From contig NZ_QEVW01000012.1 of the NCBI RefSeq assembly GCF_003287275.1, forward strand, positions 62,001 to 126,000: DNA of 64,000 nucleotides, in the 5' to 3' direction. Position 1 is the first letter of the stretch. Every line of letters begins with the position of its first letter. This DNA comes from Paenibacillus taichungensis (GTDB taxonomy: Bacteria > Bacillota > Bacilli > Paenibacillales > Paenibacillaceae). The translations under genes were made by a program, and so were the position numbers. Below, one piece after another: positions 1 through 6,380 of this stretch. Below the pieces are notes generated by a model. It searched no databases. It was given only the letters and a program-made list of their open reading frames with translations, and was not told the DNA's origin.

Positions 1-2
1 CA

Positions 3-290
3 TATCTCAACTTTTATATGTACTGGCAGTCTGAACCACCTTCAGCCCAAGATTTGGGGACTCGAACACATTCCGATAGTTTTCCTATTACAGTGATTGA
101 TAAAGGTGAAATACTGAAAATGTCGATGAAAGGAGAGGAAATTGATGCGGATAAGGTAAGATTCGAGATGCAAAAACAGGGATATGACCATATTAAGGAT
201 ATAGCTTATGCGGAATATGGTGAGGATGGAACGCGCTTTATATCATACCGAGAAAGAGAAAGAAAAACCGAACGATCATTAGAAATATGA
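3..290 (+). CDS. DUF421 (YetF/YcaP-type) membrane protein, C-terminal part, cut by left edge
   Basis: The frame is open to the left edge, so the N-terminal membrane part (three helices in this family) probably lies outside the window. The visible residues match the soluble C-terminal domain of DUF421 proteins: a short stretch ending in ITVIDKGEILKMSMKGEEI, then a helix, then a final beta strand near IKDIAYAEYGEDGTRFISY. The family is found in Bacillus spore and membrane proteins such as YetF; its biochemical role is not settled. A first internal ATG at 18 could in principle start a 90-residue protein, but no good ribosome site precedes it. It is followed directly by a terminator at 297-320. 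Confidence 0.65.
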   Translation, partial: YLNFYMYWQSEPPSAQDLGTRTHSDSFPITVIDKGEILKMSMKGEEIDADKVRFEMQKQGYDHIKDIAYAEYGEDGTRFISYRERERKTERSLEI

Positions 291-296
291 CATAAA

Positions 297-320
297 GCCG
301 GGAAAATACTCCCGGCTTTT
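297..320. terminator. Bidirectional intrinsic terminator between DUF421 gene and arsC
   Basis: A 7-bp stem GCCGGGA/TCCCGGC with a 6-base loop is followed by TTTT on the plus strand and flanked by AAA on the other side. It serves the plus-strand gene ending at 290 and the minus-strand ars operon ending at 325. Confidence 0.85.
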
Positions 321-324
321 CGTG

Positions 325-750
325 TTACTTTCCAGTTTCAGCGAACGTCTGTATCCGTACCCCAATCTGGTCACGAACCCTTTGGAATACAGCCCATCTC
401 TCTTCTTCTGTACCTTGCGCTTTCGCGGGATCATCGAATCCCCAGTGTTCTCGCTTCACTTGTGGAGGGGTCATTGGACATTTATCTGCCGCATCCCCGC
501 ATAATGTGACGACGAAATCTGCACTGTTCATTAGCTCGGAGTCAATGATGTCCGAAGTTTGGCTTGAAATATCGATACCTGCTTCGTTCATCGCTTCAAC
601 TGCTTTTGGATTCAAACCGTGAGCTTCGATTCCTGCGCTATAGATGTTCCAGTCCTCACTCAGATATTTCTTGGCCCAACCTTCAGCCATTTGGCTCCGA
701 CACGAGTTGCCTGTGCATAGGAAATAAAGTGTTTTTTTGTTCATGTTCAT
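325..750 (-). CDS. arsC: Arsenate reductase, thioredoxin-coupled (ArsC)
   Basis: Reduces arsenate to arsenite in the cytoplasm so that ArsB can export it; recycled by thioredoxin. The low-molecular-weight phosphatase-like fold is shown by the P-loop CTGNSCRS and by the cysteine pair in LCGDAADKCPMTP. Counting from the ATG at 744 (MNKKTLYFLC) places the catalytic cysteines exactly at 10, 82 and 89 and gives 139 residues, as in the Bacillus subtilis enzyme. Three in-frame ATGs lie at 753, 750 and 744; the GAGGAG site is best spaced for 750, which is used here. A farther upstream start would overlap arsB and has no ribosome site. It is the last gene of arsR-arsB-arsC, about 23 bases after arsB. 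Confidence 0.96.
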   Translation of the reverse strand: MNMNKKTLYFLCTGNSCRSQMAEGWAKKYLSEDWNIYSAGIEAHGLNPKAVEAMNEAGIDISSQTSDIIDSELMNSADFVVTLCGDAADKCPMTPPQVKREHWGFDDPAKAQGTEEERWAVFQRVRDQIGVRIQTFAETGK

Positions 751-773
751 CATCTTCTCCTCGTTGTTTGAAT

Positions 774-2069
774 TTATAGAATGCTTAACCACAGATATAG
801 ACCCACTAGCGTAATCAGTAGAGTCGGAACTGTGATAATGATACCTGTCTTAAAGTAGGTGCCCCATGAAATTTTGACACCTTTGGTGCTGAGCACATGA
901 AGCCAGAGCAGTGTTGCCAGTGAACCAATCGGTGTAATCTTGGGACCTAGATCGGAACCAATAATATTGGCGTAGATCAACGCCTCCCGAACGGTTCCCG
1001 TAGCCGTTGTTGCGTCAATAGCTAGTGCGTCAATCAAAACCGTAGGCATATTGTTCATCAGAGATGAAATGATCGCAGCAATAAAGCCCATACCAATCGT
1101 TGCGACAAACAATCCTTGATCTGCCACGGCCTGGATGGCTACGGCCAGCAGATCCGTCAGACCCACATTACGCAAGCCATAGACCACGACATACATACCG
1201 ATAGAGAAGAATACGATTGCCCAAGGCGCTTCCTTAACGACTACTTTAGTCGGTACAGCAGAGCTTCGAGAAGCCATAATCAGGAAGAATATAGCCACGA
1301 CTCCTGCCACAATAGATACAGGCATACCAACAAATTCACTGCCAAAGTAACCGACGAGCAGGATGCCAAGTACAATCCAAGACAATCTGAACATCTTCAG
1401 ATCTTTGATCGCTGTTACAGGTGCTTTCAGTTCACTGGCATCAAACCGTTTGGGAATGCTTTTCCTGAAAAAGAGATATAACACACCGATACTTGCAGCC
1501 AGTGAAAACAGATTCGGAATAAACATTTTGCCTGCATACTCCATGAAAGTAATACCGAAGAAATCGGCAGATACGATGTTTACCAGGTTACTTACAACCA
1601 GTGGCAATGAAGTTGTATCCGCAATAAATCCGCTGGCAATAATGAAGGGAAATACTTTCTTCTCATCAAAATTCAATGCGCGGACCATAGCCAGAACAAT
1701 TGGGGTCAGAATCAGTGCTCCTCCGTCATTGGCAAAGAAAGCAGAAACTACAGCTCCTAAGATGGAGACGTATACAAACATCCGAACCCCTCTGCCATGA
1801 GCCGCCTTCGCCATATGTAAAGCTGCCCATTCAAAGAAACCGATACGATCCAAAATCAATGAGATGATAATAATGGCCACAAAAGCAAGCGTGGCGTTCC
1901 ATACCATTTGCGTAACATCCCATACGTCCTTGAAATGAACTACGCCTACAAGTAACGCCAGAATTGCTCCGCCGCAAGCAGACCACCCTATGGACAGGTT
2001 TTTAGGCTGCCAGATGACAAGCACTAACGTTATCAAGAAGATCATGCAAGCAAGAAAAGTAGAAAACAA
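774..2069 (-). CDS. arsB: Arsenite efflux membrane protein (ArsB type)
   Basis: Integral membrane carrier that exports arsenite (and antimonite) using the proton gradient. The 431-residue length, roughly a dozen hydrophobic segments and motifs such as FFANDGGALILTPIVLAMVR, IASGFIADTTSLPLVVSNL and SLMNNMPTVLIDALAI match the ArsB/NhaD family (staphylococcal plasmid ArsB), not the Acr3 type used by B. subtilis. The start is a TTG at 2069, nine bases after GGAGG; an ATG at 2073 is closer to the same site but out of frame and opens a 23-codon reading frame. The TTG start gives an N-terminus that lines up with known ArsB proteins. It sits between arsR and arsC in one operon. Confidence 0.95.
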   Translation of the reverse strand: MFSTFLACMIFLITLVLVIWQPKNLSIGWSACGGAILALLVGVVHFKDVWDVTQMVWNATLAFVAIIIISLILDRIGFFEWAALHMAKAAHGRGVRMFVYVSILGAVVSAFFANDGGALILTPIVLAMVRALNFDEKKVFPFIIASGFIADTTSLPLVVSNLVNIVSADFFGITFMEYAGKMFIPNLFSLAASIGVLYLFFRKSIPKRFDASELKAPVTAIKDLKMFRLSWIVLGILLVGYFGSEFVGMPVSIVAGVVAIFFLIMASRSSAVPTKVVVKEAPWAIVFFSIGMYVVVYGLRNVGLTDLLAVAIQAVADQGLFVATIGMGFIAAIISSLMNNMPTVLIDALAIDATTATGTVREALIYANIIGSDLGPKITPIGSLATLLWLHVLSTKGVKISWGTYFKTGIIITVPTLLITLVGLYLWLSIL

Positions 2070-2142
2070 ACATATACGCCTCCAATCAAATTAAATACAT
2101 TTACATAATCATATAACAATATACTTATATATTGCTCAAAAA

Positions 2143-2469
2143 TTAATTACATACGGATGAAATGTTCTCTTTATTTAGAGACTTAAGAATGGCTGCAGAA
2201 TCCGGCATGAATTCCAACACAGATTTAATATAAGGTGTATCCTCTACATTCAAAGAGTAATATACCCATTGTCCACGTTTATTCTCTTTGACCAAGCCTT
2301 GATCCTTTAACTTGCGCAAATGCTGACTGACCCCAGGTTGCGACATGTCCAAAATGTCTACAAACTCACATACACACCATTCGCGTTCTTTGAGGAGTGT
2401 AAGTATCGTCAGACGAGTCTTATCCCCCAGCAATTTTAACTTTTCCGATGCTTCTTGAATAGAATCCAT
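2143..2469 (-). CDS. arsR: Arsenic-responsive repressor ArsR
   Basis: Winged-helix ArsR/SmtB-family repressor of 108 residues that is released from DNA by arsenite or antimonite. The metal-binding motif CVCEFVD lies at the start of the DNA-binding region, followed by the recognition helix SQPGVSQHLRKLKDQGLV. The ATG at 2469 has an AAGGAGG site upstream; the frame is open further upstream but passes through the promoter and operator, so that part is not coding. It heads arsR-arsB-arsC and should repress its own operon through the palindrome at 2491-2510. Confidence 0.95.
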   Translation of the reverse strand: MDSIQEASEKLKLLGDKTRLTILTLLKEREWCVCEFVDILDMSQPGVSQHLRKLKDQGLVKENKRGQWVYYSLNVEDTPYIKSVLEFMPDSAAILKSLNKENISSVCN

Positions 2470-2490
2470 ATCACTTACCTCCTTCTCTTT

Positions 2491-2510
2491 ATATAAGCAC
2501 ATGCTTATAT
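2491..2510 (-). promoter_or_regulatory. ArsR operator
   Basis: Near-perfect 20-bp palindrome ATATAAGCATGTGCTTATAT (9-bp arms around a 2-bp centre) placed between the ars -10 region and the arsR ribosome site. The position fits a repressor that blocks the start of transcription. Assigning it to ArsR is inferred from location and symmetry. Confidence 0.75.
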
Positions 2511-2535
2511 TATAATGTAGAAGTCTTATTGTCAA
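2505..2535 (-). promoter_or_regulatory. ars operon promoter
   Basis: On the minus strand a perfect TTGACA (2530-2535) is followed after 15 bases by TATAAT or after 17 bases by TAATAT. The downstream half overlaps the edge of the ArsR palindrome. Confidence 0.7.
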
Positions 2536-2548
2536 TTTTAATATCCAA

Positions 2549-2598
2549 GTTAACCTGACAGTATTGGTTAACAGTCGAACCATCACTGTCAGGTTAAC
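2549..2598. repeat. Long inverted repeat between flavoprotein gene and ars promoter
   Basis: Perfect 14-bp arms GTTAACCTGACAGT (2549-2562) and its complement (2585-2598) enclose a 22-base centre that itself contains TGGTT/AACCA. It lies 10 bases after the flavoprotein stop and upstream of the ars -35. No run of T follows it, so it is a poor classical terminator. It may be an RNA-processing hairpin or a protein-binding site. Confidence 0.6.
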
Positions 2599-2608
2599 CT
2601 ATTCTACA

Positions 2609-4009
2609 TTAATTGGAACAAGATGAACTACAATCACTTGTCCGCTCGGCTACCTGTACTTCTGGACGATTCAGACTGCATACACCCGTTTCAGGTAGAT
2701 CCAGTTCTACTTTTGTAGCTGCATCCAGGTCACCTGCCAGAAAAGCTACCACCGAACGAACTTGTTCATATCCGGTAGCCATCAGGAAGGTTGGGGCACG
2801 TCCATAACTTTTCATCCCAACAATATACAATCCTTGTTCCATATGACGCAATTCCTTCTCCCCATGAGGACGAACAGTGCCGCAACTATGAACATTCGGA
2901 TCGATTAACGGAGCAATGGTTGCCACACTTTCTGTGGTCGGGTCGATACTCAGCCGTAGCTCCCTGAGGAAAGACAAGTCTGGCCGACTTCCGGCATTCA
3001 CGATGATCTCATCAATATGTGCTATCATCTGTTTCACACCATGTTGCTCTCCGCTTATGGTAATTTGCTTCCATTCCTGCTTCAGTTCCTGAATATGGAA
3101 CGGTGTAACAACAGTAATTTTTCCGGAATCCACCAGTTCATGAATACGACGTCCCAGTTCTCCTCGCGCTTCGAGCTGATCACTCGCTTCTCCGCCATAT
3201 GCTTCCTCCACGTAATCTTTTCTCATAATCCAGGTCAGTGTCATACCGGAATTTATTTCTTGAAGCATGGCAAGATCAAGTAATGTATTCAAGGCTGAGT
3301 GTCCGCTTCCTACTACTGCGATATGTCTATCTGTGTAGCGCTCTCGATCTACTCCAAACACATCCGGAATGCCATAGAATATATGGTTACTAAGAGCTTG
3401 TTCCCCAGGAGTCAACACGCCGCTGGCGAGTACAGGGTTAGCATGCCCCCAAGTTCCTGATGCATCAATGATAGCTCTCGCCTCATACCGCTTAGTCTCA
3501 TCCTCTTCTTCAACGTAGATCATAAAGGGTTGTTTTTCTCGGCTCGCTGTTTTCATTTTATCTGTATTTTTGCGACTGATCCCCACAACACGTGATTTTA
3601 AATGAAGATTGGACTGAATCTCCGGAAGTTCTGCGAGCGGGAGCAAATACAGATCTCGCAGTTCACGCCCTGTCGGTAAAACATCGGGAGCAGGGGCAAT
3701 CCATCCGTTCTTGGATAACAATCGTCCAGCCGCTTTATCTACGTTATACTGCCATGGTGAGAACAAACGAACATGGCCCCATTGGGAGATATTTTCACCC
3801 ACTTTAGTCCCCGCCTCAAGAATAATAAACGATTGGCCTGCTTCAATCAGATGAGCTGCTGCAGCCAAACCAATAGGTCCTGCACCAATGATAACAACAG
3901 GTAGATGGGTTAACTTTCCTTGATTTAAAGATTCCGAAGGGGAAACCTTCTTTTTCTCTAAAGTGGGAGCACAGCAAGAATCAACTTGTTTGAATTCAAC
4001 GTTTTTCAT
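2609..4009 (-). CDS. FAD/NAD(P)-dependent flavoprotein monooxygenase-like, arsenic-associated (ArsO-like)
   Basis: A 466-residue two-dinucleotide-domain flavoprotein. An FAD-binding motif GAGPIGLAAAAHL lies near residues 42-54 and a second Rossmann motif VVGSGHSALNTL near residue 230, as in flavin-containing monooxygenases of the ArsO/YpdA/CzcO kind. It carries a vicinal cysteine pair at residues 12-13 (VDSCCAP) and a cysteine-rich tail (CSSSCSN), which could hold a metalloid. The start ATG at 4009 follows GGAGG with nine bases spacing. It lies between a MarR-type regulator and arsRBC on the same strand, with a copy of the regulator's operator upstream. Role in arsenic oxidation or thiol chemistry is inference; family assignment to an FAD oxidoreductase is secure. 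Confidence 0.8.
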   Translation of the reverse strand: MKNVEFKQVDSCCAPTLEKKKVSPSESLNQGKLTHLPVVIIGAGPIGLAAAAHLIEAGQSFIILEAGTKVGENISQWGHVRLFSPWQYNVDKAAGRLLSKNGWIAPAPDVLPTGRELRDLYLLPLAELPEIQSNLHLKSRVVGISRKNTDKMKTASREKQPFMIYVEEEDETKRYEARAIIDASGTWGHANPVLASGVLTPGEQALSNHIFYGIPDVFGVDRERYTDRHIAVVGSGHSALNTLLDLAMLQEINSGMTLTWIMRKDYVEEAYGGEASDQLEARGELGRRIHELVDSGKITVVTPFHIQELKQEWKQITISGEQHGVKQMIAHIDEIIVNAGSRPDLSFLRELRLSIDPTTESVATIAPLIDPNVHSCGTVRPHGEKELRHMEQGLYIVGMKSYGRAPTFLMATGYEQVRSVVAFLAGDLDAATKVELDLPETGVCSLNRPEVQVAERTSDCSSSCSN

Positions 4010-4038
4010 ATCAATGTACCTCCAGTATGTTTAATAAA

Positions 4039-4055
4039 ACTTGCATTTTACAAGT
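4039..4055. promoter_or_regulatory. MarR-type operator, copy 2, upstream of flavoprotein gene
   Basis: The 17-bp inverted repeat ACTTGCATTTTACAAGT matches the copy at 4577-4593 in both arms. It follows a possible weak promoter (TTCATT-N17-TAATAC on the minus strand) and precedes the flavoprotein ribosome site. Confidence 0.65.
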
Positions 4056-4087
4056 ATTAGAGCAATATAACGAGGTAATGAAGCTCA

Positions 4088-4543
4088 TTACCCCAGCGGC
4101 GTACAACACATTTTCGATTTTAGCATGCTCTCATTGAGCAGTTTAATGGATTGAATGACCGTCTCCTTTTCCGTATCCGTCATGAAAGAAAAAACCTCAT
4201 CCAGATGAGTATTCATCTGATGATCGATAGCCGTTGTTACAACCTCCCCTTCGTCTGTCAAACTGAGAATGTATACTCTACGATCCTCAGGCAGTGGTGT
4301 CTTTTGAACCAAATTTTTCTTAATCAGTGTCTGCACTTGACGACTAAAGGTTGTGATATCCATGGCGAGCGTTTCAGCAATTTGTTGCATGGACGGCTCA
4401 TGTTGATGGTTAATTTCGTATAGAATATGGCTCTGAACCAGCGATATTTCATGCTCTCCAACCGTGCAACAGTTTTTATCCAGTAAGCCGAAACGGCGGA
4501 CCATGATTTGTAGTGGCTCTCTGGGATTCTCAATATCTGACAC
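4088..4543 (-). CDS. MarR-family regulator with vicinal cysteine pairs
   Basis: Winged-helix regulator of 151 residues: the central segment SMQQIAETLAMDITTFSRQVQTLIKKNLV and the wing LPEDRRVYILSLT are typical of MarR. Cysteine pairs occur at residues 25-26 (KNCCTV) and near the end (KMCCTPLG), unusual in the family and suggestive of thiol or metalloid sensing. The frame runs upstream to a TTG at 4591, but that codon lies inside the operator and -35 element, so translation more likely begins at the GTG at 4543, which follows AGAGGTGA. It probably represses itself and the flavoprotein gene through identical operators. Confidence 0.8.
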   Translation of the reverse strand: MSDIENPREPLQIMVRRFGLLDKNCCTVGEHEISLVQSHILYEINHQHEPSMQQIAETLAMDITTFSRQVQTLIKKNLVQKTPLPEDRRVYILSLTDEGEVVTTAIDHQMNTHLDEVFSFMTDTEKETVIQSIKLLNESMLKSKMCCTPLG

Positions 4544-4562
4544 ATCATCACCTCTGGTCATC

Positions 4563-4591
4563 ATTATAAACAAATTACTTGCAGTTTGCAA
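4563..4591 (-). promoter_or_regulatory. Promoter of the MarR-type regulator
   Basis: On the minus strand TTGCAA (4586-4591) is followed after exactly 17 bases by a perfect TATAAT (4563-4568). The -35 is embedded in the operator at 4577-4593. Confidence 0.75.
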
Positions 4592-4593
4592 AT
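4577..4593. promoter_or_regulatory. MarR-type operator, copy 1, over the regulator's own promoter
   Basis: Inverted repeat ACTTGCAGTTTGCAAAT covers the -35 element of the regulator gene. It shares the pattern ACTTGCA-N3-T(G/A)CAA(G/A)T with the site at 4039-4055. Confidence 0.7.
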
Positions 4594-4737
4594 ATAAAAA
4601 TTAACACTCTCAATCTATCAAAAAAAGTAATTTAGATTTTTATGTCTAAAATTTTAACTATAAATTAATTAATAGAAAGAGGTAGCAGGAAAATGTCAAA
4701 TTATCTTCATACTATTACGACAATCATTTGACTTGTC

Positions 4738-4753
4738 TGTGACAATAGTCACG
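4738..4753. promoter_or_regulatory. CRP/FNR-like palindrome upstream of the cupredoxin gene
   Basis: TGTGACAATAGTCACG has half sites TGTGA and TCAC separated by six bases, the layout of CRP/FNR-family boxes (Bacillus Fnr: TGTGA-N6-TCACA). It lies about 110 bases upstream of the gene start, near a weak GTGACA-N16-GATAAT promoter. The regulator is not identified. Confidence 0.5.
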
Positions 4754-4860
4754 TTCTTATGATAATTCTGATATATTATGAGATGAATGATCTTGATCGT
4801 AATGTCAATGAGTAGAAAACTATGCATTATTACTGTAAGGATATTAGGAGGAATAAGATT

Positions 4861-5724
4861 GTGTTATTAGCGATATTAAGTATAGTTATGGTCGTACTGT
4901 TCACAGCATTCATTGTTCTTAAAACGTATCAGCGAAAAGAAAAACTTACAGGTATGCCTGGCATGATGATCGCTATGACCATTGGCATGATGTCCAGCCT
5001 TGTACTTGGTGTACAATTAGGCATTTTGTTTCCACGTGATTTAACAGTCCCATCCATTGCCGCCATATTGTTCGGGCTAGGAGCCGGTTACTTCACAGGC
5101 AAACCTATCAGTATATTGGCAACTTTGGATGGAATGTTGGCAGGAATTATGGGTGGCATGATGGGTGCAATGCTCGGAGTAATGATTGGTCCTTCCTATA
5201 TCATGATGATATTTGTTGACATCCTATTCATTTTTATTTTGAGCGTTGCTCTTCAATTGTCCAATCAAGAAACGGATACTAGCGATAAAACAAATAAAAG
5301 TGGGATTGGTATGCCGTTTATTGGAGGTATACTAACGGTAGCTTTTGGAATTATAGCTGTGGGTGCAACGTTATTTTACCAATATCAACCGACTGATACA
5401 TCGGCAATTAAATCACAAGAATCACAAAGTGAGCAAGCCAATGCTATTCAAGAAAATTCGGGATATCAGATTGTTTCCGTCGATGTAAAATCAGATGGTT
5501 TTAGTCAAGAAAATATTGAAGTAAAAGCTGGCGTTCCAACAAAAATAAATTTCATAAAACATACAGGTTATACATGTATAAGAAGTGTTCAGTCTAAAGA
5601 TTTAGGAATAGATGTGTATCTTGAAAAAGGAGATAACTTCATTACCTTAAAAGATCTGAAACCCGGAACGTACAACTTCAATTGTGGCATGTACATGTAT
5701 TATGGAACGATCACCGTAGTATAA
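4861..5724 (+). CDS. Membrane protein with C-terminal cupredoxin-like domain
   Basis: A 287-residue protein with several N-terminal membrane helices rich in Gly and Met (GMLAGIMGGMMGAMLGVMIG), a further helix after a polar linker (about residues 155-175), then an outward-facing domain ending in KPGTYNFNCGMYMYYGTITV. That ending, with Cys in a GTYxFxCGMxM context and an upstream Cys in TGYTC, resembles the cupredoxin_1 fold that binds copper. The many methionines also fit copper handling at the membrane. The GTG at 4861 is preferred because AGGAGG precedes it by nine bases; an ATG at 4822 adds 13 residues but lacks a ribosome site. It stands alone, with a terminator at 5744-5790 and an FNR-like box upstream. 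Confidence 0.72.
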   Translation: MLLAILSIVMVVLFTAFIVLKTYQRKEKLTGMPGMMIAMTIGMMSSLVLGVQLGILFPRDLTVPSIAAILFGLGAGYFTGKPISILATLDGMLAGIMGGMMGAMLGVMIGPSYIMMIFVDILFIFILSVALQLSNQETDTSDKTNKSGIGMPFIGGILTVAFGIIAVGATLFYQYQPTDTSAIKSQESQSEQANAIQENSGYQIVSVDVKSDGFSQENIEVKAGVPTKINFIKHTGYTCIRSVQSKDLGIDVYLEKGDNFITLKDLKPGTYNFNCGMYMYYGTITVV

Positions 5725-5743
5725 GCGAGAAATGTAGGATCAT

Positions 5744-5790
5744 AATAGGGAACTTTATGTCAGTGAATCATGACACAAAGTTCCCTATTT
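5744..5790 (+). terminator. Terminator of the cupredoxin gene
   Basis: Long hairpin: arms AATAGGGAACTTT and AAAGTTCCCTATT with an inner TGTCA/TGACA pair, ending in TTT AAAT. Confidence 0.8.
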
Positions 5791-5822
5791 AAATTGCTTT
5801 CATTAACCATATTACAACAACA

Positions 5823-5849
5823 TAAAAAACCGCCAGCGAAAGCTAGCGG
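5823..5849 (-). terminator. Terminator of the YjcZ-type gene
   Basis: CCGC-C-AGC/GCT-A-GCGG stem with a GAAA-type loop, followed on the minus strand by six T. Confidence 0.8.
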
Positions 5850-5866
5850 AAATTGTATAGCATCTA

Positions 5867-5992
5867 TTAAACCAAGAAAGCTTTGGAGATGATAACCAAC
5901 AGAATAAACAATACCAGAATCGCGCCAACGGACGTGAAACCACCGTATCCTGCACCAAGTCCGCCTACATTTCCATATCCAACTTCACTCAT
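5867..5992 (-). CDS. YjcZ-family sporulation miniprotein
   Basis: A 41-residue protein with the family layout: glycine- and tyrosine-rich head (MSEVGYGNVGGLGAGYGG), then one hydrophobic helix (GAILVLFILLVIISKAFLV) ending at the C-terminus. Family members are small membrane-associated proteins, several known from spores of Bacillales. The ATG at 5992 is preceded by GAGGGGGAAG, and a terminator follows at 5823-5849, so it is a complete single-gene unit despite its size. Confidence 0.88.
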   Translation of the reverse strand: MSEVGYGNVGGLGAGYGGFTSVGAILVLFILLVIISKAFLV

Positions 5993-6111
5993 GCTTCTTC
6001 CCCCTCTTCTGTGGTATGTGTTAGATTATTCAGAATTTGTTAATTTGACAAGGCTAAAAATAAAAATAGGCTACTGCTTCTGCCTCCCTTTCAACTGTAA
6101 GCTTTTTGTAA

Positions 6112-6249
6112 GTTGCAGGCACCGATTCCAGTTACGAAATGACTAACTTTATTTACGACATTTCCTTGCACGATGAACTTGAACTGCTAGTTAAAAGTGG
6201 CCTCATCCCACTTCAGTCCGTGCAGTCAGCAACGTTGAATCCGCTGTAG
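6112..6249 (+). pseudogene. Remnant of an amidohydrolase (C-terminal scrap)
   Basis: A 45-codon stretch reads VAGTDSSYEMTNF, then SLHDELELLVKSGL and QSATLNP before a stop. In metal-dependent amidohydrolases the AGTD motif (metal-ligand Asp) is followed by xLHDELELLVxAGLTPxEALxAATxNPA, so this is the piece around the last metal ligand. A TAA precedes it directly and the rest of the roughly 400-residue enzyme is absent on either side. It lies in an otherwise gene-free interval. Confidence 0.6.
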
Positions 6250-6262
6250 GATATACAAAATA

Positions 6263-6306
6263 CGCCAAGCACTTCCCTTCCCGAATCTGAAGCGGAAGGG
6301 CTTGGC
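6263..6306. terminator. Hairpin downstream of the sucrose hydrolase terminator
   Basis: CGCCAAGC...CTTCCCTTCC pairs with GGAAGGG...CTTGGCG around an 11-base loop. On the minus strand it is followed by ATTTTG, so it may back up the terminator at 6324-6370. Confidence 0.55.
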
Positions 6307-6323
6307 GTGTCCGTATCTACTCA

Positions 6324-6370
6324 ACAAAAAAGACCGTTTCCGAGTCAATGTAATGGCTCGAAAAACAGTC
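6324..6370 (-). terminator. Terminator of the sucrose operon
   Basis: Minus-strand stem GACTGTTTTTCGAG/CTCGGAAACGGTC (one bulge, one G-U) followed by TTTTTT, about 10 bases after the GH32 stop. Confidence 0.8.
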
Positions 6371-6380
6371 TTCTTCATCG

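Noticed and set aside
5883..6146. 87-codon plus-strand frame near the YjcZ gene
   Set aside because: Opposite to the miniprotein and extends over intergenic DNA; no ribosome site.
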